Positions 7,879 to 15,833 of a stretch of DNA of 64,000 nucleotides are shown piece by piece. The notes below the pieces were generated by a model that was given only the letters and a program-made list of their open reading frames with translations, made no database searches and had not been told where the DNA came from. This DNA is from Acidobacteriota bacterium (GTDB lineage: Bacteria > Acidobacteriota > Terriglobia > Terriglobales > Acidobacteriaceae). The translations under genes were made by a program, and so were the position numbers. Numbering within the stretch: the stretch's first letter is position 1; each line of letters begins with the position of its first letter. The stretch is from assembly GCA_031296105.1 (NCBI GenBank), contig JARLGJ010000063.1, positions 1-64,000 on the forward strand, in the 5' to 3' direction.

Positions 7879-8085
7879 ATGCAGCACGTCACCGGAGCGG
7901 CGCACTTTGCGGAGTTTCGCCGCAGGGTGCAGCGCTCGGAATTGATTGCGGCTGGAATTCTTCCGCTTCTGCGGGCCATCCGTTTTTCGGGAAGACTGAG
8001 CATCGTTGTACACAACGGCGAGATATTGAAGTCCGGCTACGAGGAGGGCTACTTCACCCGCAGAGATGATCGCCGCCTGATTTAG
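7879..8085 (+). CDS. Small conserved-looking hypothetical protein
   Basis: A 68-residue basic protein (MQHVTGAAHFAEFRRRV ... GYFTRRDDRRLI) with a strong AAGGGGGTGAG site just before the ATG, which is the main reason to accept it. It looks like one helix followed by a beta hairpin (FSGRLSIVVHNGEILKSGY). It is divergent from the XRE repressor and shares its operator region, so it may be the repressor's target, like a Cro-type or excision regulator. No family recognised. Confidence 0.55.
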   Translation: MQHVTGAAHFAEFRRRVQRSELIAAGILPLLRAIRFSGRLSIVVHNGEILKSGYEEGYFTRRDDRRLI

Positions 8086-8284
8086 GCGTCGGCGGGAGAA
8101 ACTTAAGGGGAAGCGGGCCGCGCGGCGGCCCATGGCAAACACCACAACCGACAGGTCATCGCAACACAGCCGAGCCCTGTCGCCATCGTTCATTCCAGCG
8201 GCCGCACACCTCACCGTGCCGGCCGCACGGGACGGGCGGGCACAGGGTTTTCGATTGTGCGGCGGACCGGAGAGAAAACATTCC

Positions 8285-8491
8285 ATGGCCCATTTCGTCT
8301 GTGAAATTACGTCGTGGTCCCTGTTGCAACCAAAGTACTGCGAGCGCTGCGGCAGTCTGTGGCTGCGTCCCAGCAGCAGTATGCGTAAATTCTGCGGGCC
8401 CTGCACGGCGCAGGAGCGCACCCTGCGCGAGGGCGCGGGAGATAGCTTTATGGAGCTCTGGCTGCGCAGCCGACAGGAGGCGCGGGCATGA
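8285..8491 (+). CDS. Small zinc-ribbon protein
   Basis: A 68-residue protein with two CxxC knuckles (CERC at ~20-23 and CGPC at ~38-41), the spacing of a treble-clef/zinc-ribbon, followed by an amphipathic helix (FMELWLRSRQEARA). Start ATG 8285 has GGAGAG 10 nt upstream; the frame is open further upstream but lacks a better site. The stop overlaps the ATG of the next gene (ATGA), which couples it to the sigma-region-4-like protein. A DNA- or RNA-polymerase-binding accessory role is a guess from the fold and partner. Confidence 0.6.
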   Translation: MAHFVCEITSWSLLQPKYCERCGSLWLRPSSSMRKFCGPCTAQERTLREGAGDSFMELWLRSRQEARA

Positions 8492-9114
8492 GCGAAGACC
8501 GTATTTACCTGCTCACCGGCAACAGCAGCGGCGCCAGCGGACTGGAGGTGTACCGTCCTTACACCCGCGCGCTGCTGCGGCGTTACATGCGGCTGGCGTC
8601 GGACCTGGGAAGGCTGCCCAGCATTCTGGGCGGACTTTGCTTCCGGGCGCGGCTTACTTCCTACCGCGTGCACACCTTCGAGGACGCAGTGATCTTTGTG
8701 CATGACGTGGAAAGAGCTTTCGAGCGCGTGAGCCGCCGGCACATGGAGGTAATCGCCGGCGTGGTGCTGCTGGACTACTCGCTGCCCGAGGCGGCGCTGC
8801 GCATGGGGATTTCCGTGCAGAGAACCGAGCGGCGCTACTCCGCCGCGCTGGACGAACTGGCGCGGGTACTGCTGGAAAGCGGACTGCTGCAACCGGTGTT
8901 CACCGGCGAGGACGACCTGCTGGACGAACTCGACGAAGAAGGGTTCGGCAGCGCGGCAACGGCCACTCCGGACAAAGACGCCTCCACGGCGGGTAGAAAA
9001 GAGCTGCCACCGCGCATTCCCCCGGCCTCCGTGCGCGAGGTGCCCAGCCTTGCAAGATTGGCTGGGTTGAAAAATGCGCAGGGGTTGGGGCGCAAAGTGG
9101 GCCTGAAACACTGA
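8488..9114 (+). CDS. Sigma-70 region-4-like / phage-type transcription regulator
   Basis: A 208-residue protein. Residues ~85-135 (RRHMEVIAGVVLLDYSLPEAALRMGISVQRTERRYSAALDELA in outline) have the layout of a sigma-factor region 4 HTH: a helix, the 'LPEAALRMGIS' turn, then a recognition helix rich in Arg. No region 2 is evident, so it is not a complete sigma factor. The C-terminal ~60 residues are low complexity and Pro-rich. It is translationally coupled to the zinc-ribbon gene and followed by a terminator. With the nearby repressor and tail genes it may be a late-gene activator of phage origin; this is inference. Confidence 0.55.
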   Translation: MSEDRIYLLTGNSSGASGLEVYRPYTRALLRRYMRLASDLGRLPSILGGLCFRARLTSYRVHTFEDAVIFVHDVERAFERVSRRHMEVIAGVVLLDYSLPEAALRMGISVQRTERRYSAALDELARVLLESGLLQPVFTGEDDLLDELDEEGFGSAATATPDKDASTAGRKELPPRIPPASVREVPSLARLAGLKNAQGLGRKVGLKH

Positions 9115-9123
9115 ACGGAACGG

Positions 9124-9151
9124 CAAGGGAGCTCCCCCGCTCCCTTGTTTT
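9124..9151 (+). terminator. Rho-independent terminator
   Basis: Stem CAAGGGAGC / GCTCCCTTG (9124-9132 with 9139-9147), loop TCCCCC, followed by TTTT. It ends the zinc-ribbon/sigma-like transcription unit 10 nt after its stop codon. Confidence 0.8.
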
Positions 9152-9261
9152 CCGCACACTCGGCGGACCTGCTCCGGCTTCATTCTGCTTTGCGTCATCT
9201 GCTATGATCGGCTCCGTTCACCGGCTTTGTCCGGCTGGGCATTGATCTGGAGGATTGCACC

Positions 9262-9489
9262 GTGAGTGATACGCCTGAGGCTCCCGTACCCGCCGCGCCG
9301 CCACTGCGCCGCGATGAAGAAATCGCCCTGGAAATGATGAAGTTCATTGCCAACACCGCCGGTTATGGCCGCGCGGGCACTGCCGCCGCCGGATTCCAGG
9401 GAAATTCCGCCAACAATCCCGAAGAACTGTCGCGGCAACTGCTGGAGTTGTACGGACAGTGCCTGCAAAAGGTGCGCGACGGGCAGTAA
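9262..9489 (+). CDS. Small hypothetical protein
   Basis: A 75-residue protein starting with GTG at 9262, supported by GGAGG 8 nt upstream. A Pro/Ala-rich N-terminus precedes a helical body (DEEIALEMMKFIANTAG ... PEELSRQLLELYGQCLQKV). No signal peptide, no membrane helix, no recognised motif. It stands alone, 112 nt before the PLP enzyme gene. Confidence 0.55.
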   Translation: MSDTPEAPVPAAPPLRRDEEIALEMMKFIANTAGYGRAGTAAAGFQGNSANNPEELSRQLLELYGQCLQKVRDGQ

Positions 9490-9601
9490 GTCTGCGCCAC
9501 AATCGTCTGCTTTGCCCGGCGCACCCAGCAACTGATTTTGCGGCAGGCAGGGGATCTCTGCTGGAACGGAAACCATTCCGCTCTGGCACCGGGCTGTCCG
9601 T

Positions 9602-10819
9602 ATGCCGGAAACACTCCGAACCGCGATGAAGAAAACGACCCACCCTGCCTCCGATGCCACGCTCGCCATCCATGCCGGCGAGGACCGCCATGGCCGCAAC
9701 GCGCCGCTAACTACTGAAATTCAACAAACCGCCGTCTTTGCTCTGCGTAACACGGAACAACTACGCCGCTATCTGAAGGGTGAAGGCGACGTATACCTCT
9801 ACACCCGCTACGGCAATCCCACGCTGCGCGCCGCGGAAGAAAAAATCGCGGCCCTGGAACTTGGCGAGGACTGCGTGCTGACGGCCAGCGGACTGGCCGC
9901 GGAGTTCTGCGCCGCCCTGGCGCTGTGCCGCGCCGGCGATGAAATCGCCTGCATGATGGACGTTTATGGCGGCACCGCCAAGCTCTTTCGCAACCTTTTG
10001 CAGCGCTGCGGCATACACACGCGGCTGATTCCCTTCGACGGCATGGCGCAGGTGGAAGATTACTTCTCGCCGCAAACCCGCATGTTGTTTCTGGAGACGC
10101 CCACCAACCCCACGCTGCGGTGCGTGGATATTGCCAAACTGGCCCGCCTGGCGAGAAAGCACAAGATCACGACGGTGGTGGATAACACTTTTGCCACCCC
10201 CATCCTGCAAAAACCTCTGACCATGGGCGCCGATCTGGTGGTGCATTCGGCCACCAAGTACCTGGGCGGGCATAGCGACCTGACGGCCGGAGCCGTGGCC
10301 GGCAGCAAAAAGCTCATCGCCAAAGTACGCGAGACGATGATCCTGAGCGGAGGCTGCTCCGACCCCGGCGTTGCCTACCTGTTGCTGCGCGGACTGAAGA
10401 CCCTGGACGTGCGCATGGAACGCGCCTGCGGCAACGCCCAGCAGATCGCCGAATTTCTGGTGGCTCATCCGCGGGTGGCGCAGGTGTTTTATTCCGGCTT
10501 GCCCACTTCTCCGGAGCACGAGCTGGCGGCGCGGCAGATGAAGGGATTCGGCGCCATGGTGTCGTTCGACATTCGCGGCGGCGGGCGGGCGGCCGAGCGC
10601 TTTCTGGACGCGCTCAAGCTGTGGTACCTGGCCACCAGCCTGGGCGGCGTGGAATCTACCGTGAGTTACCCGGTGCTTAGCTCCCATGCCTCTCTTAAGG
10701 CAAAGGAGTTGAAGCTGCTGGGGGTCTCGCCGGCCACGATACGGCTGTCCGCCGGAATCGAGGACGCGAGGGACCTGGTGGCCGACCTGTCCCAGGCACT
10801 GGACGCGGCCGGAAAATAA
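9602..10819 (+). CDS. PLP-dependent Cys/Met metabolism (trans-sulfuration) enzyme
   Basis: Up to 405 residues, fold-type I. The PLP lysine lies in HSATKYLGGHSDLTAGAV (~residue 218), preceded by the conserved VDNTFATP segment and ETPTNPTLR. The family (cystathionine gamma-synthase, cystathionine gamma-lyase, methionine gamma-lyase, O-acylhomoserine sulfhydrylase) catalyses gamma- or beta-elimination/replacement on sulfur amino acids. Sequence alone does not settle which. ATG 9602 and ATG 9626 are both possible starts; neither has a strong ribosome site. The gene stands alone. Confidence 0.88.
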   Translation: MPETLRTAMKKTTHPASDATLAIHAGEDRHGRNAPLTTEIQQTAVFALRNTEQLRRYLKGEGDVYLYTRYGNPTLRAAEEKIAALELGEDCVLTASGLAAEFCAALALCRAGDEIACMMDVYGGTAKLFRNLLQRCGIHTRLIPFDGMAQVEDYFSPQTRMLFLETPTNPTLRCVDIAKLARLARKHKITTVVDNTFATPILQKPLTMGADLVVHSATKYLGGHSDLTAGAVAGSKKLIAKVRETMILSGGCSDPGVAYLLLRGLKTLDVRMERACGNAQQIAEFLVAHPRVAQVFYSGLPTSPEHELAARQMKGFGAMVSFDIRGGGRAAERFLDALKLWYLATSLGGVESTVSYPVLSSHASLKAKELKLLGVSPATIRLSAGIEDARDLVADLSQALDAAGK

Positions 10820-11017
10820 TTGAGGCGGTATCCGCAAACAAGTTCTCCCGAATGCTTGGGATACTATTACTACTTAGTCACTATTCCTAGTGTCACTTTA
10901 TATACCCCTAATCCTGATTTCGCCGGAATGGCGCGATTGACCCTGCCGGGCAGGCTTCAATAGAGTAAAGAGGATGGCACGGAGGCGGCGATAGGCCCTT
11001 CTGATGCCGCTAAGCTT

Positions 11018-13174
11018 ATGATGAATTGCCTTTTACGCCGGACCTGGCCGCTCGCTTTCCTGTTCTGTTTGCTCCTTTCCTCCTGCACGCCGGTAAAGGA
11101 CGACGCCGAGTCCACGCTGCCGGCCTCCGATGCCGTTGCACCGGAGTTGGCGGCCCCCGCTCCCGCGCCGGCAGTTCCCGCCGCCGAGCCGCAGCCGCCC
11201 CAACACAGCGCCCCGCTGCCCGCCGCACAGGCAGCGCCAGAGACGGTGGAGCTGGCGATTGCCCGCGCCGAGACCGAGTACGCCCGCGGCAAGGCGAACT
11301 ACGAGGCCGGCCACCTGGAGGCAGCCAAGGAAAACTTCGACGCCGCGTTCAACATCCTGCTGCGCGCGCCCTCCGGCGTGCAGAGCGACGACCGCCTGCA
11401 GCATGAGTTCGACCGCATTGTGGATGCCACGAACGAGTTGGAGATGGAGGCGCTGAAGCAGGGCGACGGCTTTACCGAGCAGCATTACGAGCCGGCCCCG
11501 ATCGACGAGGCGAACAACATCACCTTCCCGGTCGATCCCAACATCCGCGCCAAGGCGCAGCAGCAGTTGGCCAACACGCACAGCGATCTTCCGCTGATGC
11601 TGACCGACCCGGTGGTGAGCTACATCAACTACTTTTCCTCGCGCGGCCACGGCACCATTGCCCATGCGCTGATCCGCCGCGGCCGCTACCTGGACATGAT
11701 TTCGCGCGTCTTCCGCGAGGAGGGCGTGCCGCAGGATCTGGTCTTCCTGGCACAGGCCGAATCGGGCTTCCAGCCACTGGCGTTGTCGCGGGCCGGAGCA
11801 CGCGGCATGTGGCAGTTCATGCCCTTCGACGGACTCAAGGCCGGGTTACAGCGCAACTGGTGGATGGACGAGCGGCAGGATCCGGAAAAATCCACCCGCG
11901 CCGCTGCCCGCCTGTTGCGGGATCTTTACGCGCAGTTCGGCGACTGGTACCTGGCCATGGCCGCCTACAACAGCGGTCCCGGCACGGTGCAAAGAGCGGT
12001 GCAGCGCACCGGCTATGCCGACTTCTGGGAGTTGTACAAGCGCAACGTGCTGCCGGGCGAGACACGCAACTACGTGCCCATCATCCTGGCCATGACCATC
12101 ATGGCCAAGAACCCCACGCAGTACGGGCTGGACCACCTGGCGCTGGACGCGCCGATTGCCTACGACACGGTACGCATCCACTATCCGATTGACCTGCGCC
12201 TGGTGGCCGAGTGCACCGACTCTTCCACGGCGGCGCTGGCCGAGCTGAATCCCAGCCTGCTGCGCATGACCACGCCGAAGGATACGGACTACGACTTGCG
12301 CCTGCCGCAAGGCACGGTCGAAATGTATGAGAAGAACGTGGCGGCGATTCCGGCAGACATGCGGGTAAGCTGGCGCTATCACCGCGTGGAGGATAACGAG
12401 TCATTGGCGGAAGTTGCGCGCCGCTACCACACCACGGCCGCCGCCATTGCCGAGGCCAACAACCTGGAAGAGGATGCCAAACTGGAGCGCGACACGCGGC
12501 TGATCATACCAGTTTCGGCCTCGCGGGCCAGCGCCGTTGGACGGCCCTCTATGTCCGGCGCGGCCAGTTCGAGTGCCCCGGGTTACAGCAAAAAGGCCGT
12601 GCGCTACAAGGTACGCAAAGGGGACACGGTGCTTTCCGTGGCCGACGACTACGGCGTTCCGGTGGAAAAGGTGCGGCAGTGGAACCACCTCTCCGGCAAC
12701 TCGCTGAAGGCGGGCCGCACGCTGACCCTGTACCGCCCGCTGACGGCGGCATCCGCGGGGACAGAGAAGTCGAGCGGCGGCAAGAAATCGGCCAGGAGCG
12801 GCGAGAAGAATCGGGCGAGTGCCAAATCCGGCGAGGCCGAGGAGAAATCGGCAGGCAAGGGTGCGGAGAAGTCCGCGGACGGGAAAAAGGCCACGGGCAA
12901 GAAGAAGTCCAGCCGCGAGTTGAAGGCCGAGGCGAAGGAGTCCAAGGCCGGGGAATCCAAGTCCAGGGAGCACAAGGCAAGGGGGGCCAAGCCCGAGTCG
13001 AGCGAGCCGGAAGCAGGGAAAAAGACAGGGGTGAAGGGCAAATCCCATACGGCGGAGAAGCCGGAGGCAAAGTCCGAAGAGAAAAAGACAGGCAAGGCCG
13101 CCAAATCCGGGGAGAAAAAGTCCCCGGAGAAGGATGCGGACAAGACTCCGTCCCGCCACAAGAAACACAAGTAG
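11018..13174 (+). CDS. mltD: MltD-like membrane-bound lytic transglycosylase with LysM repeats and charged tail
   Basis: A 718-residue lipoprotein: N-terminal signal ending in the lipobox LLSSC (Cys ~26), a helical/low-complexity linker, then a family-1 SLT domain around residues 225-365. Catalytic Glu is in FLAQAESGF, with GARGMWQFMP, AYNSGPGTV and ETRNYVP motifs following. Two LysM domains bind peptidoglycan (~445-490 and ~530-575). The last ~135 residues are an unusual Lys/Glu/Ser tail (repeats such as KSSGGKKSARSGEK, EEKSAGKGAEKSADGKK) absent from typical MltD. It cleaves glycan strands to anhydro-muropeptides at the outer membrane. Starts ATG 11018 or 11021. Confidence 0.88.
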   Translation: MMNCLLRRTWPLAFLFCLLLSSCTPVKDDAESTLPASDAVAPELAAPAPAPAVPAAEPQPPQHSAPLPAAQAAPETVELAIARAETEYARGKANYEAGHLEAAKENFDAAFNILLRAPSGVQSDDRLQHEFDRIVDATNELEMEALKQGDGFTEQHYEPAPIDEANNITFPVDPNIRAKAQQQLANTHSDLPLMLTDPVVSYINYFSSRGHGTIAHALIRRGRYLDMISRVFREEGVPQDLVFLAQAESGFQPLALSRAGARGMWQFMPFDGLKAGLQRNWWMDERQDPEKSTRAAARLLRDLYAQFGDWYLAMAAYNSGPGTVQRAVQRTGYADFWELYKRNVLPGETRNYVPIILAMTIMAKNPTQYGLDHLALDAPIAYDTVRIHYPIDLRLVAECTDSSTAALAELNPSLLRMTTPKDTDYDLRLPQGTVEMYEKNVAAIPADMRVSWRYHRVEDNESLAEVARRYHTTAAAIAEANNLEEDAKLERDTRLIIPVSASRASAVGRPSMSGAASSSAPGYSKKAVRYKVRKGDTVLSVADDYGVPVEKVRQWNHLSGNSLKAGRTLTLYRPLTAASAGTEKSSGGKKSARSGEKNRASAKSGEAEEKSAGKGAEKSADGKKATGKKKSSRELKAEAKESKAGESKSREHKARGAKPESSEPEAGKKTGVKGKSHTAEKPEAKSEEKKTGKAAKSGEKKSPEKDADKTPSRHKKHK

Positions 13175-13203
13175 GGGCGGAGGCAGAGGGCGCCGCCAAA
13201 TTC

Positions 13204-13232
13204 GCGGGCCGTTCCAGTGGACGGCCCGCATT
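13204..13232 (+). terminator. Terminator-like hairpin after mltD
   Basis: Stem GCGGGCCGT / ACGGCCCGC (13204-13212 with 13221-13229), 8-nt loop, followed by ATTTC. It is 30 nt past the transglycosylase stop. The U-tract is weak. Confidence 0.6.
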
Positions 13233-13396
13233 TCATTGCATCGCAATCACGGCTGAGTTATTGTGTTCGGGTGCGTGAACGCGCACCGTACGCATGCCAG
13301 GTGCAGGCGTTCGCCAAACCATATCAACAGCAGTCGTTCTAATCCTGTGCTCAGGAGAACCGGGGCGCGGAAGCGGCATAGAGATCAGGAGGAGAG

Positions 13397-13966
13397 ATGA
13401 CAGACGAGACCCTGTACGGTCGCAATGATGACGCGGACGAGTTCGGCGACAACGAGTCTTTTGACGACGTCCTGGATGACGAAGAAGAAGAACTAGAGGA
13501 CGAAGAGGAAGAAGCGGAAGAGGAAGAACTGGGCCACGCGGAAGACGATGCCGTCGCTCCCGCCGCCGCGCGTGCCGCGCGTGTGGAAGAGCTGGTGGTG
13601 GTCGTTGAGGAAGAACCCGTGGCCAAACCTCCGGCGCCGAAGACCGCAAAGAAAGCAACCAAAAAGCCCGCCAAAAAAGCCGTGAAAAAGGCAGCCAAGA
13701 AAGCGGAGAAGAAAGCCGCGAAGAAAGTTGCCAAGAAAGCGGACGTGAAACCGGCCAAGAAGGCGGAGAAAAAAGCGGAGAAGAAGGCGAAGCCCGCCAA
13801 GCCTGCCAAGAAAGTGAAGAAGGCAGCGAAGCCGGTGAAGCCCGCCAAAAAAGCCAAGAAGGCCGTAGTGAAGGCCGCTCCGAAGAAGGCCGAGAAGAAA
13901 GCCAAGAAGGCCGACAAAAAGGGCAAAAAGGCGGAGAAGAAAACCAAGAAGGGCAAGAAGAAGTAA
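13397..13966 (+). CDS. Bipolar acidic/lysine-rich protein, histone-H1-like
   Basis: A 189-residue protein with a strong GGAGGAGAG site before the ATG. Residues 1-50 are extremely acidic (runs of D/E). Residues ~72-189 consist almost only of Lys, Ala, Pro and Val in KKAAKKAEKK-type repeats resembling the C-terminal tails of bacterial histone-H1-like proteins (Hc1/AlgP type). Such tails bind DNA non-specifically; an acidic head of this length could self-neutralise the tail or recruit partners. Low complexity makes homology calls unreliable. The gene has its own strong terminator and lies next to mltD, whose tail is also Lys-rich. Confidence 0.75.
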   Translation: MTDETLYGRNDDADEFGDNESFDDVLDDEEEELEDEEEEAEEEELGHAEDDAVAPAAARAARVEELVVVVEEEPVAKPPAPKTAKKATKKPAKKAVKKAAKKAEKKAAKKVAKKADVKPAKKAEKKAEKKAKPAKPAKKVKKAAKPVKPAKKAKKAVVKAAPKKAEKKAKKADKKGKKAEKKTKKGKKK

Positions 13967-13982
13967 GCTGTCCCAAGAAAAT

Positions 13983-14016
13983 AAAAAGGGCCGCGGATCG
14001 CTCCGCGGCCCTTTTT
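13983..14016. terminator. Bidirectional rho-independent terminator
   Basis: A 15-bp perfect stem from AAAAAGGGCCGCGGA (13983-13997) to its complement (14002-14016), loop TCGC, with A-run and T-run on either side, so it can work for both strands. It follows the lysine-rich gene by 16 nt; pgeF ends further downstream on the other strand. Confidence 0.88.
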
Positions 14017-14074
14017 ATTTGGCCGGAAATCGATTTTGCGTTTGTTCCTGGTTCACGGCCGTTCCTTGGCCATC

Positions 14075-14137
14075 AACCTGGGATAGATCTATCCCAGGTT
14101 AGCCGCGCACAAAACGCGCGCCGAACCTGGGGCACAA
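14075..14137. repeat. CCCAGGTT-family intergenic repeat
   Basis: A 26-bp perfect palindrome (14075-14100) whose arms are AACCTGGGATAGA is followed by AGCCGCGC...GCGCG and then GAACCTGGGGCAC (14123-14135). The same CCCAGGTTAG ... GAACCTGGGGCACAAC arrangement recurs at 17745-17860, which marks it as a dispersed element and not as part of pgeF. Confidence 0.65.
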
Positions 14138-14150
14138 CGCCAGGAGTGAA

Positions 14151-15140
14151 TTACCGGATGCCGATGACGGCCAGCATCCGTCCCGTCACCTGCTCCTTGC
14201 GGTAGCTGAAGAACAGGTCGGTGCGGCAGGCGGTGCACATGTCCATGGTGGAGATGTTCTCCTCGGGCACGCCGGCATCGAGGAGCTGGCACCAGTTGGC
14301 CTTCACCAGATCGAGGTGGCGCGAGAGCGCGGGCTCGCCGTGGCCGGGTGCGCGCTGGTTCAGAAAGAGCATGGGGTACTTGGTTTTGAGGCTCCAGGAG
14401 TCGAAGACGTCCTCGAAGAGTTCGCGCGAGTAGGCGAACTGCGACTCGAAGGCACTCTCGACCTCTTCGCCGATCTCGTAGCAGCACGGGCCAATGCCAG
14501 GGCCGATGACGGCGATCAGGTTCTCCGGCTTGGAGCCGAACTGGCGGCGCATCTCGCCGATTCCCTTCTCGACGATGCGTTGCTGGGTGCCGCGCCATCC
14601 GGCGTGGAAGACGCCAACGGCCTTCTTGCGGCGGTCGGCGACCAGAACCGGGTAGCAGTCGGCGACCTTGACGCCGAGCAGCACGCCGGAAGTGTCAGTA
14701 ATCAGACCATCGCCCGAGGTGGCTACCAGGTGGTCGCGGCGCAGGCGGGCGTACTCCGGTCCGCGCGGACCATAGACGCGATGGATGGCCGCCGAGTGGA
14801 TCTGGTTCAGCAGCGCCAGCGGCCACAGGGAGCCGTTGGCCTTCACCGCCTTCAGCTTGCGCAGCAAGCGCTCGCGGTTGCGGGCCACGTTTTCCGCCGT
14901 GTCCTCGGGGGTCAGGTTCAGATTGAGCTGGCGGCCGCCGTATTCCCCGGTGACGCCGCCCTGCCGGGTGCTGAAACCGTGGACAAGCCAGGGCAGCCCG
15001 GCCAAAGCGGGCGCGGAAAGCACCTTGAGTGCCGGAGTGCGCGGCGCGCGGCGGGTGGCCGAGGCGCGGTCACGCTTGGCGCGCTGAGTCTTGAGGGTGG
15101 AGGATTTCGGGGCCGCGGAGCGGGACGATTTCTTCTGCAT
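14151..15140 (-). CDS. pgeF: Peptidoglycan editing factor PgeF / laccase-domain protein
   Basis: A 329-residue YfiH/PgeF-family protein. The fold signature is complete: WLVHGFSTRQGGVT, metal-site His in LLNQIHSA, Cys in VKVADCYPVL and His in VGVFHAGWRG, and IGPCCYEIG near the C-terminus. The family includes cytoplasmic enzymes that remove misincorporated serine from UDP-MurNAc peptides and are also described as purine nucleoside phosphorylases. The N-terminal ~55 residues are Lys/Arg/Ser rich, an extension not typical of the family. The start was placed at ATG 15140 because AAAGGGTGAG lies directly upstream. Confidence 0.88.
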   Translation of the reverse strand: MQKKSSRSAAPKSSTLKTQRAKRDRASATRRAPRTPALKVLSAPALAGLPWLVHGFSTRQGGVTGEYGGRQLNLNLTPEDTAENVARNRERLLRKLKAVKANGSLWPLALLNQIHSAAIHRVYGPRGPEYARLRRDHLVATSGDGLITDTSGVLLGVKVADCYPVLVADRRKKAVGVFHAGWRGTQQRIVEKGIGEMRRQFGSKPENLIAVIGPGIGPCCYEIGEEVESAFESQFAYSRELFEDVFDSWSLKTKYPMLFLNQRAPGHGEPALSRHLDLVKANWCQLLDAGVPEENISTMDMCTACRTDLFFSYRKEQVTGRMLAVIGIR

Positions 15141-15320
15141 ACTCACCCTTTGATTGTAGCCGATGGCGCGAAAATGGCCGCAGAGCGCAAGATTGCCGCG
15201 TTGCGGGCGGTTTTTCTGTACCAATTCCAGCATTTTGAGGTACGCTATCCCGTCGATGCGCAAGCCGGAAATTGACCACCGGTTGCGAGACTGGCCCTGG
15301 GGAAGCTAGAGTTTCTCACT

Positions 15321-15680
15321 ATGTATCAAGACTTCAAGACCGTCGAGCGTTGGACCGGGGAACCGGTCCGCTGTACTTTTCAGTGCATCGTAATGGCCAT
15401 TGCCACGCGCCATGCCGATGCGGTGGACGTGAAGTTCCTGGTGAACGAACGGCCGGTGTGGGTGGCCCTGGCGCACGGCGCCTGGGAAGCACACCGCAGC
15501 CAGACGGGACACGCGATCACCGATCCGCTGGCGGTGGAAATTGCCGGCCACTATTTGCGCACCATCCTGGAGAACGGCGAGGAGAGCGGGCGCGAGATGT
15601 ACACATTGAACGTGGCCGAAACCTTGCAGCACCTGGATGCGGTGTTGCAAGAGGCCGGGATGCTGACGGCCGGCAAGTGA
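15321..15680 (+). CDS. Hypothetical protein, small alpha/beta
   Basis: A 119-residue soluble protein (MYQDFKTVERWTGEPVRC ... VLQEAGMLTAGK) with predicted beta strands (VDVKFLVNERPVWVAL) and a C-terminal helix. No motif or signal peptide seen. It starts about 180 nt from pgeF on the opposite strand and has a strong terminator, so it is a monocistronic gene. Function unknown. Confidence 0.6.
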   Translation: MYQDFKTVERWTGEPVRCTFQCIVMAIATRHADAVDVKFLVNERPVWVALAHGAWEAHRSQTGHAITDPLAVEIAGHYLRTILENGEESGREMYTLNVAETLQHLDAVLQEAGMLTAGK

Positions 15681-15688
15681 TTTTTCAA

Positions 15689-15725
15689 AGGTAAAAAGCG
15701 CGGCCCAGTGCCGCGCTTTTTACCT
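15689..15725. terminator. Rho-independent terminator
   Basis: A 16-bp stem AGGTAAAAAGCGCGGC / GCCGCGCTTTTTACCT (15689-15704 with 15710-15725), loop CCAGT, with T-run inside the descending arm. It ends the 119-residue gene. Confidence 0.85.
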
Positions 15726-15833
15726 GATGGAAGCATTTCATCGCCCCGCGGGACGGTGCAATGAGCAGGAGCAGGGAGGAACGACCATAACCGCCGTCGG
15801 CTGGTATGCATGGCGGAAAAAGCGGGGAAATTT

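Noticed and set aside
13233-13976. Minus-strand Ser/Arg/Phe-rich frames opposite the lysine-rich gene
   Set aside because: Low-complexity complement of Lys codons; the plus frame has a strong ribosome site and terminator.
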